A stretch of DNA of 64,000 nt from Shewanella sp. KX20019 (GTDB taxonomy: Bacteria; Pseudomonadota; Gammaproteobacteria; Enterobacterales; Shewanellaceae). The DNA lies in assembly GCF_016757755.1 (NCBI RefSeq), contig NZ_CP068437.1, forward strand, positions 4,588,001-4,652,000. The letters are read 5' to 3'. Each line of letters starts with the position of its first letter. Position 1 is the first letter of the stretch. The notes below the pieces were generated by a model that ran no database searches, was not told the origin of the DNA, and worked only from the letters and a program-made list of their open reading frames with translations. The position numbers and the translations under genes are program-made. This document shows, piece by piece, positions 35,360 through 43,776 of the stretch.

Positions 35360-38300
35360 CTAACTCGGTAATGCTATCTTAGATTTGTCGACCGCATTAC
35401 GGCAACTAGGTGCGTTATTACCGCGATAATTTTTACAGCCCCAAAACTCCCCTCGCACACCTTTTCTTAATACCATATCGCCTCCACACACATTGCAAAG
35501 CGGTGTGGTATGGCCACAACTGTCATTAAGGCAGACCTTAAAGCCGATAAAACGTTGCCGCGTCATCGGGCTTGCACAACGCTCGCAGCCCTCTTCTTTG
35601 TGGTCGCATAGGGGAAAATGGGAGCAAGAATAAAACGAGCTAAACTTACCCTTCCTTGGCTTTAGCGTCCCGGTAGTACAGCGAACACATTTGATCTCCC
35701 CAAACAACTTTTGTACTAGTGAGGTACCGAACTCTTGCTGCTCTATTGCATAGTTTTGCTGCAGCAGCTCAACCACAAACGGACTCACATCGGTCATATC
35801 AGCTACCACATAGACGCGATGTTTAGCACGGGTTAGCGCCACATAAAACAGTCGACGCTCCTCGGCAAACTCAAAGTCTTCAGCCTGAGGTAAAAAGGCC
35901 TCTAACAAGGCTGGCGTTACCTTCTGCGAGGGAAAACCATGCTTACCGGTTTTCATGCCAGTGATCACCACATAATCAGCCTCTTTGCCTTTTGAGGCAT
36001 GAAAAGACTGGCACTCAATCGTTAGGCTCGGGTATTTCAGCTTAAGTTGTCTTAAGCCATTGCTATCGGGCAGATGAAACCAAAAACGGCCGAGTAAATA
36101 CACCGTCGGCTTATGTTTCACGCCATCAGCGCCTTGCCCTACTCTGACAGTGATAGCACTCAATGCTTGCTCCAGTGCATTAGCGCTGGGTTCCTCTATT
36201 GTCGCCGCTTGATGTTCTCCACGTTGTATCAATGAAATAGCGGGCTGAGTCACAGTGACGTTGGAGCGAATATCCTTTTTAAGCTGCTGTGGGTTCATAC
36301 TGACAAACTGGCTGGCGACATCGCCAATACTGCTATTAAATCTAAAAGTGCGATCGAGGTAAGTCTTAGCTGTAGCGCCAAAATATTTTGTGAATTTAGT
36401 GGTTAAGCTAACATCTGCGCCACTAAAACGATAAATAGCCTGCCAGTCATCACCTACGCAAAACAGTGATGCACTGGTTATAGAGCTTGCTGAACATGAG
36501 TCTCGCAATGCCCGCACTAACCGTGCCCTTGGCTCTGAAATATCTTGAAACTCATCAACCATAATATAACGCCAAGGGCTGATGAATTGACCAGCTTGAA
36601 TGTAACTTAGGGCTTTAGCAATCATGTCCTCAAAGTCAATAACACCGGCAGTCGATAAACGTTGCTGATAGCGGCGCAATATGGGCGCTAATAGATTGAA
36701 TGCACTACGCACCTGCTTAGGATCCGCGGCATTTTTAAATACGGCTTCCAGCCCTTTATCATCAACACATGCGGCTTTATACAGTCCAATGAGTTGGCTG
36801 AAGAGTTTTGCCAGTTCAGTCACCCGTCCGAGCTCATGTAATGTTTCGAGTATGGCTTCATCAGGTAGTGGCGAGTATTGAACTTGAAAGGCAGATAGAG
36901 CCTGCTTAAGCTCAGCGATTAACTGACCTTTCTTGTGCTGATAATAGAACAACTCAACACAAGTGGTACCGCGCTGTTGATGTAACTGACGCTTCCACGC
37001 CATCGACTCAAGATAGGCATTATTATCAATGAAAGGCGCTGTATCACCTGCTGCGTCTACACCGTAATACTCGATATAAATACCGTACTCAGGTAGATAA
37101 AAATCCGGTTGATACTGACGAAAATCGATACTACTGACATCGTGCTCATACTTAGCTTCGTATTGATATTCGATACCGTTGCTAAACAGCCAGTTAGCGA
37201 TATACAGCTCACCGAAACTCTTTACCCGCTCACCTTTGAGTGTGCGGATATCGTTGTCAGTTAAATATGTAAAATACTCCCCCTCAGACTCAAACTCGAA
37301 CGGACTTTTTTCAACGTAGTAATATTGGCTGAAGTACTCAAACAGCGACTTTCTGTAGCCCACATCCTCAATCAAATGCTCAAGCGTCTGTTGTACCCAC
37401 TTATCTTTGGCTTTTTCATCATCAACCCAAGGCGACAAACTCGGCTGCGCGCCTTCAGCCTCAGCAATGACCTTTAGCCCTAGGCTGTGGAAAGTACTGG
37501 CCTTAATGTCATCAGTACCAAGCTTATCTTTGATGCGTTGATCCATCTCGTCAGCGGCCTTTCGGCCATAAGCCAACAGCAGAATTTCACTCGCTTGCGC
37601 CTTGCCACTCTCGATTAAATACCCAGCGCGCCCCACCATGACACTGGTTTTACCGGTTCCAGCGCCCGCGAGCAGCAAGTTGTTATCATCATCAATAACA
37701 CAAGCCAGACGCTGTTTATTCGTTAGCGGGTTAGTTTCAACATGGTCAAAAAAATCAGCATGCTTTAATAATTGCGATTGAATATAGTCTTCTCGCAGCT
37801 GCGTTATGGTCGCTTTATTCCAGCGATAAAACTGCTGCAATTTCGCTAACGCGGCCTTAGTGTGCGTCGATAAATTCAATGACTGACATAAAGGCTCGCA
37901 CGCTGGCTCACACAGGGACTGGCACCAAGGAAACCAGCGCATATATTCTCGCGCTATGCGTAACTGCATCTTATCGAGTAACGATGCACGTAGGTAGTTA
38001 TTGGCGAGAGTAGCTTCGATACGCGCTATTAGCCGACATAGCTGCTGCTCATGAGCTTGCGCCCACAGCACTTCAACTTGTTGTTTAAATTTTGATTTGG
38101 CCAGATAACTAAGAAAGGCAATCTGTTGCGGCTTACCTTCAACTTGAAAGCTCAGCAAGGTACCAAAAAAGCTCGATGAGAAAACAGGCGGCGATGTTAG
38201 CTGCTGCCAAGGTATATGCACCTTATCAACCGCTGTTTGAGGTTTACGGTAGAGCCCTAAAAACTGACCTTTAGCACAGCTAAATTCAATACCCTCAGCG

Positions 38301-38386
38301 GTTAAAGTCACTGCATTAGATTTGCCTAGGTACAGTCGGCCAAACCAACTATGGCTAATACTTTTTTCGATATTTTGTGGTAACAA
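35360..38386 (-). CDS. helD: HelD/UvrD-like superfamily I helicase with extra domains
   Basis: A 1008-residue UvrD-family helicase, much longer than E. coli HelD (684). Walker A is LLAGAGTGKTSVMVGRAG (near 242), Walker B IMVDEFQDISEPRARL, then GDDWQAIYRFSGADVSLTT, FHASKGKEADYVV and VALTRAKHRVYVV, all close to HelD. Two parts are absent from E. coli HelD. The first is an insert around 330-480 that includes QPDFYLPEYGIYIEYYG, resembling a PD-(D/E)XK nuclease core. The second is a C-terminal array (about 895-1000) of topoisomerase-type zinc ribbons with CxxC pairs. It starts at TTG 38386. It lies beside a uvrB-like gene on the same strand and is probably a repair helicase. Confidence 0.85.
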   Translation of the reverse strand: MLPQNIEKSISHSWFGRLYLGKSNAVTLTAEGIEFSCAKGQFLGLYRKPQTAVDKVHIPWQQLTSPPVFSSSFFGTLLSFQVEGKPQQIAFLSYLAKSKFKQQVEVLWAQAHEQQLCRLIARIEATLANNYLRASLLDKMQLRIAREYMRWFPWCQSLCEPACEPLCQSLNLSTHTKAALAKLQQFYRWNKATITQLREDYIQSQLLKHADFFDHVETNPLTNKQRLACVIDDDNNLLLAGAGTGKTSVMVGRAGYLIESGKAQASEILLLAYGRKAADEMDQRIKDKLGTDDIKASTFHSLGLKVIAEAEGAQPSLSPWVDDEKAKDKWVQQTLEHLIEDVGYRKSLFEYFSQYYYVEKSPFEFESEGEYFTYLTDNDIRTLKGERVKSFGELYIANWLFSNGIEYQYEAKYEHDVSSIDFRQYQPDFYLPEYGIYIEYYGVDAAGDTAPFIDNNAYLESMAWKRQLHQQRGTTCVELFYYQHKKGQLIAELKQALSAFQVQYSPLPDEAILETLHELGRVTELAKLFSQLIGLYKAACVDDKGLEAVFKNAADPKQVRSAFNLLAPILRRYQQRLSTAGVIDFEDMIAKALSYIQAGQFISPWRYIMVDEFQDISEPRARLVRALRDSCSASSITSASLFCVGDDWQAIYRFSGADVSLTTKFTKYFGATAKTYLDRTFRFNSSIGDVASQFVSMNPQQLKKDIRSNVTVTQPAISLIQRGEHQAATIEEPSANALEQALSAITVRVGQGADGVKHKPTVYLLGRFWFHLPDSNGLRQLKLKYPSLTIECQSFHASKGKEADYVVITGMKTGKHGFPSQKVTPALLEAFLPQAEDFEFAEERRLFYVALTRAKHRVYVVADMTDVSPFVVELLQQNYAIEQQEFGTSLVQKLFGEIKCVRCTTGTLKPRKGKFSSFYSCSHFPLCDHKEEGCERCASPMTRQRFIGFKVCLNDSCGHTTPLCNVCGGDMVLRKGVRGEFWGCKNYRGNNAPSCRNAVDKSKIALPS

Positions 38387-38801
38387 TTAAAAACCTACGA
38401 CTAAATGGCTTTACGCGTTAAATATTAATTGGTCGTCACTATATCGCAATTTTGAGCGACTAATCGTTATCTTTATAAGCTTAGTGAGCAAGGACGTGGA
38501 TTAAACTTTTCTATTTGGCATATGGGGCTTAGGAGGCGGTATTTGATAAAGTGCCAAAGAAAACGGGCTTTCCTGCAATATACCCATCCGACCTGAAGAT
38601 GCATGATTCAGTGGGAGTTTAATGGGCTTTAATTAAGGTCAGTTATTGCTCCTGCTAAACTGACATTCGCACCATCCTTGGTGCTTGTATTGATTGCCAC
38701 TAATGGTAGCTTCTTTAGTAAAATCAATAACACGGAGTAGAGCCCACTTTATAAATAACAGGATGACGCAAACACCGATTACCTGTATTGCGTATAGCCT
38801 T
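38387..38801. other. Spacer between helD-like and uvrB-like genes
   Basis: About 415 bp with no gene. It contains a dispersed repeat copy at 38580 and a short CACCATCC-TTGGTGCT inverted motif near 38670. It holds the helD promoter and the 3' end of uvrB. Confidence 0.5.
38580..38618 (+). repeat. Dispersed repeat copy
   Basis: ATACCCATCCGACCTGAAGAT followed by GCATGATTCAGTGGGAGTT resembles the copy at 47853. Together with that copy and the partial one at 23844 it defines a family whose two halves are partly complementary (CCTGAA and TTCAGT). Confidence 0.65.
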
Positions 38802-40778
38802 TTACATATAAATAAATTGACGATAAAGCCCGTCTAACTGAAGGCGGATAGCCTCAATTTGAGGTTCATCCCTATTTTCTACAGCCGTCAGCAAGTATTG
38901 CTCTTTAGCGGTAATTTGTTGACAAAGTGATGCTAAGTTTTCGCAAAACTCTGGCGAATGAATCGCAGTTGATCTCGAGTCATCTTTATCTTGTGCCTGT
39001 TTCCTCTTTGACGACATAGGACTGATCCCATGAGCTTGATTGAATGCGATTTGACGCTGGCGACGACGACTCGATTGTTCCATTGCTTGCTTCATCGCGG
39101 GAGTTATCTTGTCAGCGTACAGAATCGCCTTGCCATTGAGGTTACGTGCTGCGCGACCAATCATCTGGATCAACGCCTGAACGGATCGTAAAAAACCCGC
39201 ATGGTCAGCTTCGAGGATAGCAATTAAGGACGCCTCTGGTATATCTAACCCTTCTCGCAATAAGTTAATACCAATCAGCACATCAAAATCACCCGCTCGC
39301 AAACCATTAATAATATCTACTCTATCTGCCGTTTTGACATCGGAGTGGAGATAGCGCACTCGTATACCTTTTTTGTCCATCAAACCATTCAATGCTTCAG
39401 CACTGACCTTAGTCAAAGTGGTCACTAACACCCGTTCGTCATTTGCCACCCGCTGAGAGATTTCGGCCAGTAGATCATCTATATGATCTGCCGACGGTCT
39501 CACTTCAACCTCGGGATCAAGTAAACCTGTTGGTCGCATAATTTGCTCCACAGCCCTACCTTGCGAGCGTTTAAGCTCGTAATCACCCGGTGTCGCAGAG
39601 ACAAAAATAGTCTGAGGTTTAATTTTTTCAAACTCTTTAAAGCTCAGTGGCCGGTTATTTTTAGCTGAAGGTAGGCGGAATCCATAGTCAATGAGCGTCT
39701 CTTTTCGACTCTGATCACTCTTATACATCGCTGATATTTGCGGGATCATCACGTGTGATTCATCAATGAATAACAAACCATCCTTGGGCAAGTAATTGAG
39801 CAAGGTCGTTGGCGGAAGGGCGGAATCGCGATCGTTTAGGTAGCTAGCGTAGTTTTCGATCCCAGAGCAATAACCCAGCTGTCGCATCATCTCTACATCA
39901 TTGATGGTGCGCTCATATAATCGCGCAGCTTCAATCACACGATTATTTGCATTGAGCTCTGCAACCCGTTCCTCCATTTCAGCAAGAATTTTCACACTGG
40001 CAGATTGCAGCTGCTCTTTTGGCGTCGCATAAAGGGTTTTCGGCGAAACGAAATACTGGTCGATATCACCCAGTGTTTTACCTGTGATTGGGTCAATCCA
40101 TTGTAGCCGCTCTATCTTGTCGTCAAATAGCTCCACCCGTATCGCTTTATGCTCAGAATCTGCGGGATAAATATCAATCACATCACCATGAGCTCGAAAT
40201 GTGGCTCGCTCAATAGTGCGCTCACAACGGCTATATTGCAGCTGAGTTAATCGGTGCAGAAAGCTATTCCGTTCAAGATCCTTTCCCACTGATAAGTGGA
40301 TCTGTAATGCTCGATAATCGTCTGGATCACCTAAGCCATATACCGATGAGACTGACGCAACAACAATGACATCCCGCCTTTCAATTAGCGATTTAGTCGT
40401 GGATAAACGTAGGCGCTCAAGCTGTGCATTGACCGCTGAGTCCTTACGAATAAAGTGATCACTCCCCGGAATATAAACTTCGGGTTGGTAATAGTCGTAA
40501 TAAGAGACAAAGTATTCCACTGCGTTTTCAGGAAAGAAGGATTTCATTTCACTATACAGTTGGGCTGCTAAGGTTTTGTTATGGGCAAGGATCAACGTTG
40601 GACGCTGCAAGCGATGGATCACATTGGCCATGGTGAAGGTTTTACCTGAACCCGTGATGCCTTGCAAAGTTTGGTGCGTAGCGCCAGCCTCTATGCCAGA
40701 GATCAATCTCGCTATCGCTTCAGGCTGGTCGCCAGACGGTGAATAGTTTGAATGTAATATAAAAGAATCTTTGTCCAT
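38802..40778 (-). CDS. uvrB: UvrB-like excinuclease subunit, divergent
   Basis: UvrB is the damage-verifying subunit of nucleotide excision repair. The 658-residue protein, starting MDKDSFIL at ATG 40778 (AGGGG five bases upstream), contains Walker A GITGSGKTFTMANV, the beta-hairpin region SYYDYYQPEVYIPGSD, VVVASVSSVYGLGDPDDY, DESHVMIPQISAMY, and the helicase motifs ATPGDYELKRSQ and GINLLREGLDIPEA. It is clearly UvrB, but many positions that are nearly invariant in enterobacteria differ (EADHAGFLRSVQALIQMIG) and the C-terminal UVR motif is weak. It may be a second UvrB of this genome; that cannot be settled from the window. Confidence 0.9.
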   Translation of the reverse strand: MDKDSFILHSNYSPSGDQPEAIARLISGIEAGATHQTLQGITGSGKTFTMANVIHRLQRPTLILAHNKTLAAQLYSEMKSFFPENAVEYFVSYYDYYQPEVYIPGSDHFIRKDSAVNAQLERLRLSTTKSLIERRDVIVVASVSSVYGLGDPDDYRALQIHLSVGKDLERNSFLHRLTQLQYSRCERTIERATFRAHGDVIDIYPADSEHKAIRVELFDDKIERLQWIDPITGKTLGDIDQYFVSPKTLYATPKEQLQSASVKILAEMEERVAELNANNRVIEAARLYERTINDVEMMRQLGYCSGIENYASYLNDRDSALPPTTLLNYLPKDGLLFIDESHVMIPQISAMYKSDQSRKETLIDYGFRLPSAKNNRPLSFKEFEKIKPQTIFVSATPGDYELKRSQGRAVEQIMRPTGLLDPEVEVRPSADHIDDLLAEISQRVANDERVLVTTLTKVSAEALNGLMDKKGIRVRYLHSDVKTADRVDIINGLRAGDFDVLIGINLLREGLDIPEASLIAILEADHAGFLRSVQALIQMIGRAARNLNGKAILYADKITPAMKQAMEQSSRRRQRQIAFNQAHGISPMSSKRKQAQDKDDSRSTAIHSPEFCENLASLCQQITAKEQYLLTAVENRDEPQIEAIRLQLDGLYRQFIYM

Positions 40779-41128
40779 GATTACCCCTAACACTATAACT
40801 GTTTACATAGCGTATTGACTAAAAAGACCTAACGTCAGAATAGTTAAAGCTTGCTGTTAATGTTAGTCGTTATCCGTGCCGTATTGGTTTTATGCTTGTT
40901 ATTCGTCATTTTCGATACAAAACAAACACTCAGTTTATAGTGTTATCTTTGCCGCGGTTTCCGAATCTATCATAAGTTCTAGTGGCATCAGAGGCACTTA
41001 AGACGACCAAAATGGCAACCTTTCGAATGGATATAATGGCAACAACCTACGATGGGTTAGGATTATTCAACTAACCTTAAACTAACAAGAATAAGCTCAA
41101 GTGAAGCCTCGATGCAGATAGTCACAGT
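40779..41128. other. Divergent promoter region between uvrB and norE
   Basis: 350 bp with no gene, holding the promoters of uvrB (minus) and norEFQ (plus). I found no perfect LexA box (CTGT-N8-ACAG) and no consensus FNR or NsrR site. Confidence 0.45.
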
Positions 41129-41746
41129 GTGAACGATGAACATTCCAAGCAACCCTTAGGTATCTTTCCTCGTTCCTGGAGTGAGTCGAATGCCGGAAGA
41201 GTGCCCGGTAATATTCCTATCTGGGTGGGTATTTTGTCTGAGCTGACCGAATTCGGCATTTTTTTTGTAGCTTATTTTATTGCCAAATATAACTACCCAG
41301 AAGCGTTCTCACTTGGCCCCAAAAGCGTTAGCACCACTGCGGGTGTGCTCAATACGCTTATATTACTGACCAGCAGTTACTTTATGGCAAAAGCCATTAT
41401 CAATATTCGTTTGGATAATCGACTCAAGTCGGAGCGTTACCTTTGGTTAACGTTTAGCTGCGGTTGCTGGTATTTAGTGGTAAAAACGGCCGAATTTTAT
41501 TGGAATCATCAGCAGGGTTTTAGCACCAATACCAGTGAGTTTTTCACCATATATTACTACATGACATTTAACCACTTTCTTCATGTGGGTTGGGCTGCTT
41601 GCGCTATATTGTGGGTAATTTTCCGCTTACGTAAAGGCGCTTATTCAGCAAAACAACACTCTGGTTTGGAGGCGTTGGCGATGTATTGGCATATGATTGA
41701 TCTCATGTGGATCCTTATTTTTCCCTTGCTGTACGTATTGAGGTAA
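41129..41746 (+). CDS. norE: NorE-like membrane protein (cytochrome oxidase subunit III family)
   Basis: The 205-residue protein has five membrane helices and belongs to the haem-copper oxidase subunit III family, with typical pieces IPIWVGILSELTEFGIFF, FFTIYYYMTFNHFLHVGW and YWHMIDLMWILIFPLLYVLR. In denitrifiers such a subunit III-like gene (norE) accompanies nitric oxide reductase and improves its activity. It starts at GTG 41129. It forms a run with norF (6 bp on) and norQ. Confidence 0.88.
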   Translation: MNDEHSKQPLGIFPRSWSESNAGRVPGNIPIWVGILSELTEFGIFFVAYFIAKYNYPEAFSLGPKSVSTTAGVLNTLILLTSSYFMAKAIINIRLDNRLKSERYLWLTFSCGCWYLVVKTAEFYWNHQQGFSTNTSEFFTIYYYMTFNHFLHVGWAACAILWVIFRLRKGAYSAKQHSGLEALAMYWHMIDLMWILIFPLLYVLR

Positions 41747-41752
41747 GCCCTG

Positions 41753-42007
41753 ATGAAGTCACTTGGGAAAATTGAATTTTATTGGGGCGCATTAATTGCC
41801 ATAACTCTGTTTAATACGCTTTTGGGGGAACAGTTTGAATCATCTGCACTGGTCAGTGTTTTGGTGGCACTCACCGTAATGTATAAAGGCTTAACTGTTA
41901 TTGACCACTTTATGGAACTGCGCCACGCCCATAAATACCTGCGTTTAATGATGCGTTTCTATCTTATTTTGTTTCCGTCACTCATTATAATGACCGCCTT
42001 TTTTTAA
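41753..42007 (+). CDS. norF: NorF-like small membrane protein
   Basis: The 84-residue protein has three hydrophobic segments and belongs to the prokaryotic cytochrome c oxidase subunit IV-like group used as NorF. It shows the family centre VMYKGLTVIDHFMELRHA. It lies between norE and norQ, supporting the name. NorF is an accessory protein for nitric oxide reductase. Confidence 0.85.
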   Translation: MKSLGKIEFYWGALIAITLFNTLLGEQFESSALVSVLVALTVMYKGLTVIDHFMELRHAHKYLRLMMRFYLILFPSLIIMTAFF

Positions 42008-42113
42008 CGAAAAACAGCTCAAGTTAAGTTGACTACTTTTATAGCCAAACATTTGCTAATTGCTATATTTATACAGCGTTACTTTCAAGTTGCACCGAAT
42101 ATTAGGGAGCATT

Positions 42114-42923
42114 ATGACCTCTTCAACTAACTCAGCGATTGCCATTAAGGGTGATATTTTTTATCAGCCACAAGATAATGAAGTGCAACTGTTTGAGTAT
42201 GCATTCTCCCATCAGTTACCCTTATTAATTAAAGGCCCTACAGGGTGTGGTAAAACGCGCTTCGTTGCACATATGGCCGAAAAGCTCGCTAGGCCCTTAT
42301 ACACAGTCGCATGCCATGATGATTTAACCGCAGCAGATCTGGTAGGGCGTCATTTAATTGGCCCTAATGGCACCTATTGGCAGGATGGGCCGCTAACCAG
42401 GGCGGTACGAGAAGGAGGGATCTGCTATCTTGATGAAATCGTCGAGGCGCGAAAAGATACGACTGTCGTCCTCCACCCTCTTGCTGATGATCGACGCATA
42501 CTCCCCATAGAACGAACGGGGGAGGAGCTTGCCGCTGCAGAAGGCTTTATGTTGGTGGTGTCCTATAACCCGGGTTATCAAAATATTCTCAAAGGCATGA
42601 AGGCGAGCACCCGTCAGCGCTTTGTCGCATTGCGTCTCAACTATCCCGACCCTCTGCTCGAGAGCCAAATTCTGCTCGCTGAAAGTAAAATAGAGCAAGA
42701 CTTGGCAGTCAAGTTAATTGAACTGGCCGGTTCACTGCGTAGGCTAGACTGTGACTTGGATGAAGTGGTGTCTACCCGCTTGTTGATTTATGCGGCACGA
42801 ATGATGTCCAGCGGCATGGCGCCGCTTGCTGTGTGTCGCTGCTGTCTTGCTGAGCCTCTATCCGATGATATCGCTACCGTTGAAGCCTTGATGGACGTCG
42901 CACGCCTATACTTTGATTATTGA
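42114..42923 (+). CDS. norQ: NorQ, MoxR-type AAA+ ATPase for nitric oxide reductase
   Basis: NorQ is the AAA+ chaperone that, with NorD, activates NorCB by metal insertion. The 269-residue product starts MTSSTNSAIA at ATG 42114, three bases after AGGGAGC; a longer in-frame start at 42060 has no family support. Motifs are Walker A GPTGCGKTRFV, ADLVGRHLIG, Walker B GGICYLDEIVEARKD, sensor 1 VVSYNPGYQ and STRQRFVALRL. Its partner norD is on the opposite strand, an unusual separation, since norQ and norD are usually adjacent on one strand. Confidence 0.95.
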   Translation: MTSSTNSAIAIKGDIFYQPQDNEVQLFEYAFSHQLPLLIKGPTGCGKTRFVAHMAEKLARPLYTVACHDDLTAADLVGRHLIGPNGTYWQDGPLTRAVREGGICYLDEIVEARKDTTVVLHPLADDRRILPIERTGEELAAAEGFMLVVSYNPGYQNILKGMKASTRQRFVALRLNYPDPLLESQILLAESKIEQDLAVKLIELAGSLRRLDCDLDEVVSTRLLIYAARMMSSGMAPLAVCRCCLAEPLSDDIATVEALMDVARLYFDY

Positions 42924-42936
42924 TGTATATATAGAA

Positions 42937-43029
42937 TTGAAACGAGCTCCTGCATTGTGGCGTAATCTATTGCGGGGCTATGTCGTATTACTTCCCTTGA
43001 TTATTGGTTTCATTTATCTTGTTTTCTAA
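42937..43029 (+). CDS. Possible 30-residue single-span membrane protein after norQ
   Basis: A small frame starting TTG 42937 reads MKRAPALWRN, then LLRGYVVLLPLIIGFIYLVF, then stop. It has a basic N-terminus and one convincing membrane helix, 13 bp after norQ and on the same strand. Tiny membrane subunits are common beside respiratory enzymes, but there is no strong ribosome site, so the gene is tentative. Confidence 0.35.
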   Translation: MKRAPALWRNLLRGYVVLLPLIIGFIYLVF

Positions 43030-43068
43030 CTAGCTCTCTAGCAATATACATCCAGCTAATACTCTCTC

Positions 43069-43104
43069 ACACTCTCTATAACACGCCATACAACACTCTC
43101 TATA
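43069..43104. repeat. Direct 12-bp repeat in CT-rich spacer
   Basis: ACACTCTCTATA occurs at 43069-43080 and 43093-43104 inside a CTCTCTA-rich spacer between the converging norQ and 122-residue protein genes. No hairpin terminator is evident here. Confidence 0.6.
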
Positions 43105-43121
43105 GCTCTTTCAATAATTCT

Positions 43122-43490
43122 CTAGACTTGCTTGTAGCCCATTTTATTCCCCGCCCAGGCGCGGACTAACATCCATACGGCAGTAAGAATAAAAGCGGTA
43201 TGAATAGAGATAAAATAGGTAATAACAAATACCCACGTCATCCCAGAGTTGAAGCCGCCGAAATATAGCATTAGCCCACTGACCAATATTAGTGCCACTG
43301 CAGCGGCCAAGTTCAGCTTGATGGCAAAATTTAGGTGATAAGCAGCAAAAGACTCAGCGGTAAATTTGTTGATTTTAGTTAGCAATACAAAAAATGAGAT
43401 CACAGGTAAAAAGGTTAGATTCAGTAAGGACCACAGGGCAATTATTGATGCCTGCTCTATTTGCTTTCTATCGTATTTTCTTACATTCAT
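43122..43490 (-). CDS. Unknown small membrane protein at the end of the norCBD operon
   Basis: I do not recognise the family. The 122-residue product from ATG 43490 has three or four hydrophobic segments (ALWSLLNLTFLPVISFFVLL, LNLAAAVALILVSGLMLYFG, and a pair from FVITYFISIHTAFILTAVW) and a basic C-terminus. A longer frame to 43577 would overlap the dnrP-like gene out of frame, so the shorter start is better. It is last of five genes reading norC-norB-norD-dnrP-this one and may be a nitric oxide reductase accessory protein. Confidence 0.7.
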   Translation of the reverse strand: MNVRKYDRKQIEQASIIALWSLLNLTFLPVISFFVLLTKINKFTAESFAAYHLNFAIKLNLAAAVALILVSGLMLYFGGFNSGMTWVFVITYFISIHTAFILTAVWMLVRAWAGNKMGYKQV

Positions 43491-43516
43491 GGTTATAGAC
43501 CCATCTGCAAAATCGG

Positions 43517-43732
43517 TTATCTGGGCAAATAGATGACCATCACTAAACAAAATAGCGCGATGAAAACAAAGGCCCATAAAAACAGCTTACTCTTATACAA
43601 TCGGCTACTCGGGTGGGCGGTAGGTAAAGCCATACCGCAGTGTTGGCAAACTTGAGGAGGCACTTTGTCACCTATCTTTTGCTCAAGCTCATTTTCAGTC
43701 TGACAATATAAACAGGGCACTTTTTCAACCAT
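43517..43732 (-). CDS. dnrP: DnrP-like zinc-ribbon membrane protein
   Basis: The 71-residue protein has a zinc ribbon with two CxxC knuckles (CLYC at the N-terminus, CQHCGMALP further on), and a single C-terminal membrane helix ending VMVIYLPR. This layout matches small proteins annotated as DnrP in denitrifying pseudomonads, as I recall them. ATG 43732 follows AGGAGG closely, which rules out the longer 88-residue reading. It lies 44 bp after norD. Role unknown; association with the nor genes is by position. Confidence 0.7.
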   Translation of the reverse strand: MVEKVPCLYCQTENELEQKIGDKVPPQVCQHCGMALPTAHPSSRLYKSKLFLWAFVFIALFCLVMVIYLPR

Positions 43733-43776
43733 ACCTCCTCCTGTTGTTGATAGTAAATAGCATTTAGCTCCCCTCT

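Noticed and set aside
40779..40830. LexA box before uvrB
   Set aside because: CTGT is present near 40799 but the matching ACAG at the right distance is absent.
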